DNA of 35,451 bases. Source: Saccoglossus kowalevskii. Lineage: Eukaryota; Hemichordata; Enteropneusta; Harrimaniidae. Below, piece by piece: positions 35,291-35,451 of the stretch. The position numbers were made by a program, and so were the translations under genes. The stretch lies in NCBI RefSeq assembly GCF_000003605.2, contig NW_003106459.1, positions 1 to 35,451 of the forward strand, given 5' to 3'. Every line of letters starts with the position of its first letter. Within the stretch, counting starts at the first letter, position 1. Under the pieces are notes generated by a model that worked only from the letters and a program-made list of their open reading frames with translations, did not search any database and was not told where the DNA came from.

Positions 35291-35451
35291 CAACTGACGG
35301 ATCATATCGTTATTTAGTCGTCCATGCAGACTGACATAGTTCAACTGACGGTTCATATCGTTATCTAGTCATCCTTGCATATTGGCATATTTATATTGAC
35401 GGTTCATATCGTTATTTAGTCATCCTTACAGACTGACATAGTTCTATTGAC
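34047..35451 (+). repeat. HOR family B copy running off the window
   Basis: Begins at the last marker. It has the 48-bp monomer near 34397, CGTTAGTTAG near 34492 and a full B tail. A repeated partial tail follows from about 35290 (GACGGATCAT, then GCATATTGGCATATTTATATTG) and continues to the window edge. It contains two single-base deletions, near 34070 (CATGGTCAAC) and 34171 (ATGGTCTTC). Confidence 0.82.
34138..34497 (+). CDS. Spurious 119-codon ORF inside the satellite (probably not expressed)
   Basis: A TTG-initiated frame ending at TAG 34495-34497. After about 14 residues it reads as seven diverged 17-residue repeats of the form STDGSYRYLVILAD plus WHS. Sequence upstream of 34171 is in a different frame, normally closed by a stop. 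The single-base deletion at about 34171 (ATGGTCTTC instead of ATGGTTCTTC) links it to the frame that is stop-free through monomers 6-13. There is no ATG, no ribosome-binding site, and no signal peptide or known domain. The partner region near 15040-15400 lacks the deletion and does not form this ORF. I list it only because it is the longest reading frame here. Confidence 0.08.
   Translation: MLSSHPCRLIWSSDGSYRYLVILADSHGSTDDSYPYLVILADLRSSTDGSYLFLNIYVDWHNSTDGSYRCIDILADWHNSTDGSYRYLILADWHSSTDGLYHFIVILADRHSSTDGSDR

Larger units (their letters stand above)
1..35451. repeat. 51-bp satellite array filling the whole window (about 696 monomers)
   Basis: Every line of the window contains the same 51-base unit, head to tail and in one orientation. 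Key words in order are GTTCAACTGACGG, TTCATATCGTTAT, YTAGTCATCC and TTGCAGACTGACATA. No spacer, unique insert or inverted copy was found. Monomer types differ from the majority form at several positions, while the same type in different HOR copies is nearly identical. The majority monomer has 21 G+C of 51. All six frames of the majority monomer contain at least one stop, so it is not a coding repeat. Register is very well kept: distances between a once-per-HOR marker are multiples of 51 after accounting for a 48-bp monomer and about 14 single-base indels. I infer eukaryotic satellite DNA; the host cannot be named from this. Confidence 0.97.

Noticed and set aside
1-35451. CRISPR array, because of hundreds of regular direct repeats
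   Set aside because: Units are contiguous with no unique spacers, there are no cas genes, and the unit itself varies by type in a fixed order.
1-35451. A giant repeat protein read with TGA as tryptophan
   Set aside because: The 17-residue frame would open at most TGA positions, but in-frame TAG remains in the CGTTAGTTAG monomer of B and in-frame TAA in the GGTTAATATCG monomer of A. Single-base indels also break the frame.
1-35451. Reverse-strand coding potential, including ATG in the complement of TTCATATCG
   Set aside because: Each reverse frame of the majority monomer has at least one stop (TGA, TAG or TAA) per 51 bases, so frames stay short.
1-35451. Hairpins from AGTC with GACT, or GAAC with GTTC, within monomers
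   Set aside because: Stems are only four or five bases and are not reinforced by compensatory changes between types, so I would not call a structured RNA or terminator.
1-35451. CENP-B box or known centromeric satellite
   Set aside because: I see no TTCG....A..CGGG-like box in any monomer type and do not recognise the monomer as a named satellite. A centromeric role remains untested.
1-35451. Transposon or LTR origin of the array
   Set aside because: No terminal inverted repeats, LTR, integrase or transposase fragments, poly-A tract or target-site duplication are visible in the window.
1-35451. tRNA, rRNA or other RNA gene
   Set aside because: The whole sequence is explained by the 51-base monomer, and no cloverleaf or rRNA-like stretch is present.

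Overview
The whole 35,451-base window is one uninterrupted tandem-repeat (satellite) array. It holds about 696 head-to-tail copies of a 51-bp monomer, all in the same orientation. I see no unique sequence, transposon, RNA gene or convincing protein-coding gene. Every monomer carries recognisable words in the same order: GTTCAACTGACGG, TTCATATCGTTAT, YTAGTCATCC, TTGCAGACTGACATA. The majority monomer is about 41% GC. A repeat array this long and pure, with nested higher-order structure and apparent decay at CpG positions, points to satellite or heterochromatic DNA of a eukaryote. The sequence alone does not let me name the phylum.

The monomers are not random variants. About 26 distinguishable types follow one another in fixed order, giving a higher-order repeat (HOR). 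I describe two related HOR families. Family B has 26 monomers and 1,323 bp (25 x 51 + 48); it includes one 48-bp monomer and one monomer with the word CGTTAGTTAG. Family A has about 27 monomers (1,377 bp, or 1,326 bp in the copy lacking one). It shares the first monomers and the last few with B but has a different middle, including the only GAATTC-bearing monomer. The word GTCAGCTTTGCACACTGG occurs once per HOR (19 times, plus one variant) and is used here to cut the array into segments. Spacing between markers is always a multiple of 51 after subtracting 3 for each 48-bp monomer and a few single-base indels.

Layout: A-type 1-2826; B-type 2827-7104; truncated A 7105-8226; B 8227-11278; B with grafted A tails 11279-14944; B with many short internal duplications and an A tail 14945-17797; B and small B/A hybrids 17798-25500; B grading into A 25600-29612; B with A tails 29613-34046; B 34047-35451. 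Nested duplications sit on top of this. The unit offsets are 102, 152, 357, 408, 510 and 714 bp locally, then 2,292, 4,277 and 4,686 bp, and a near-identical 2.43-kb block is repeated 19.1 kb away. This is the pattern expected of repeated unequal exchange or replication-based amplification.

Because 51 is divisible by three, one forward frame reads as a 17-residue repeat (STDGSYRYLVILAD followed by Trp-His-Ser or a stop). It is closed by TGA in many monomers, by TAG in monomer 13 and by TAA in an A-family monomer. The longest ORF, 34138-34497, exists only because of a one-base deletion and is judged spurious.
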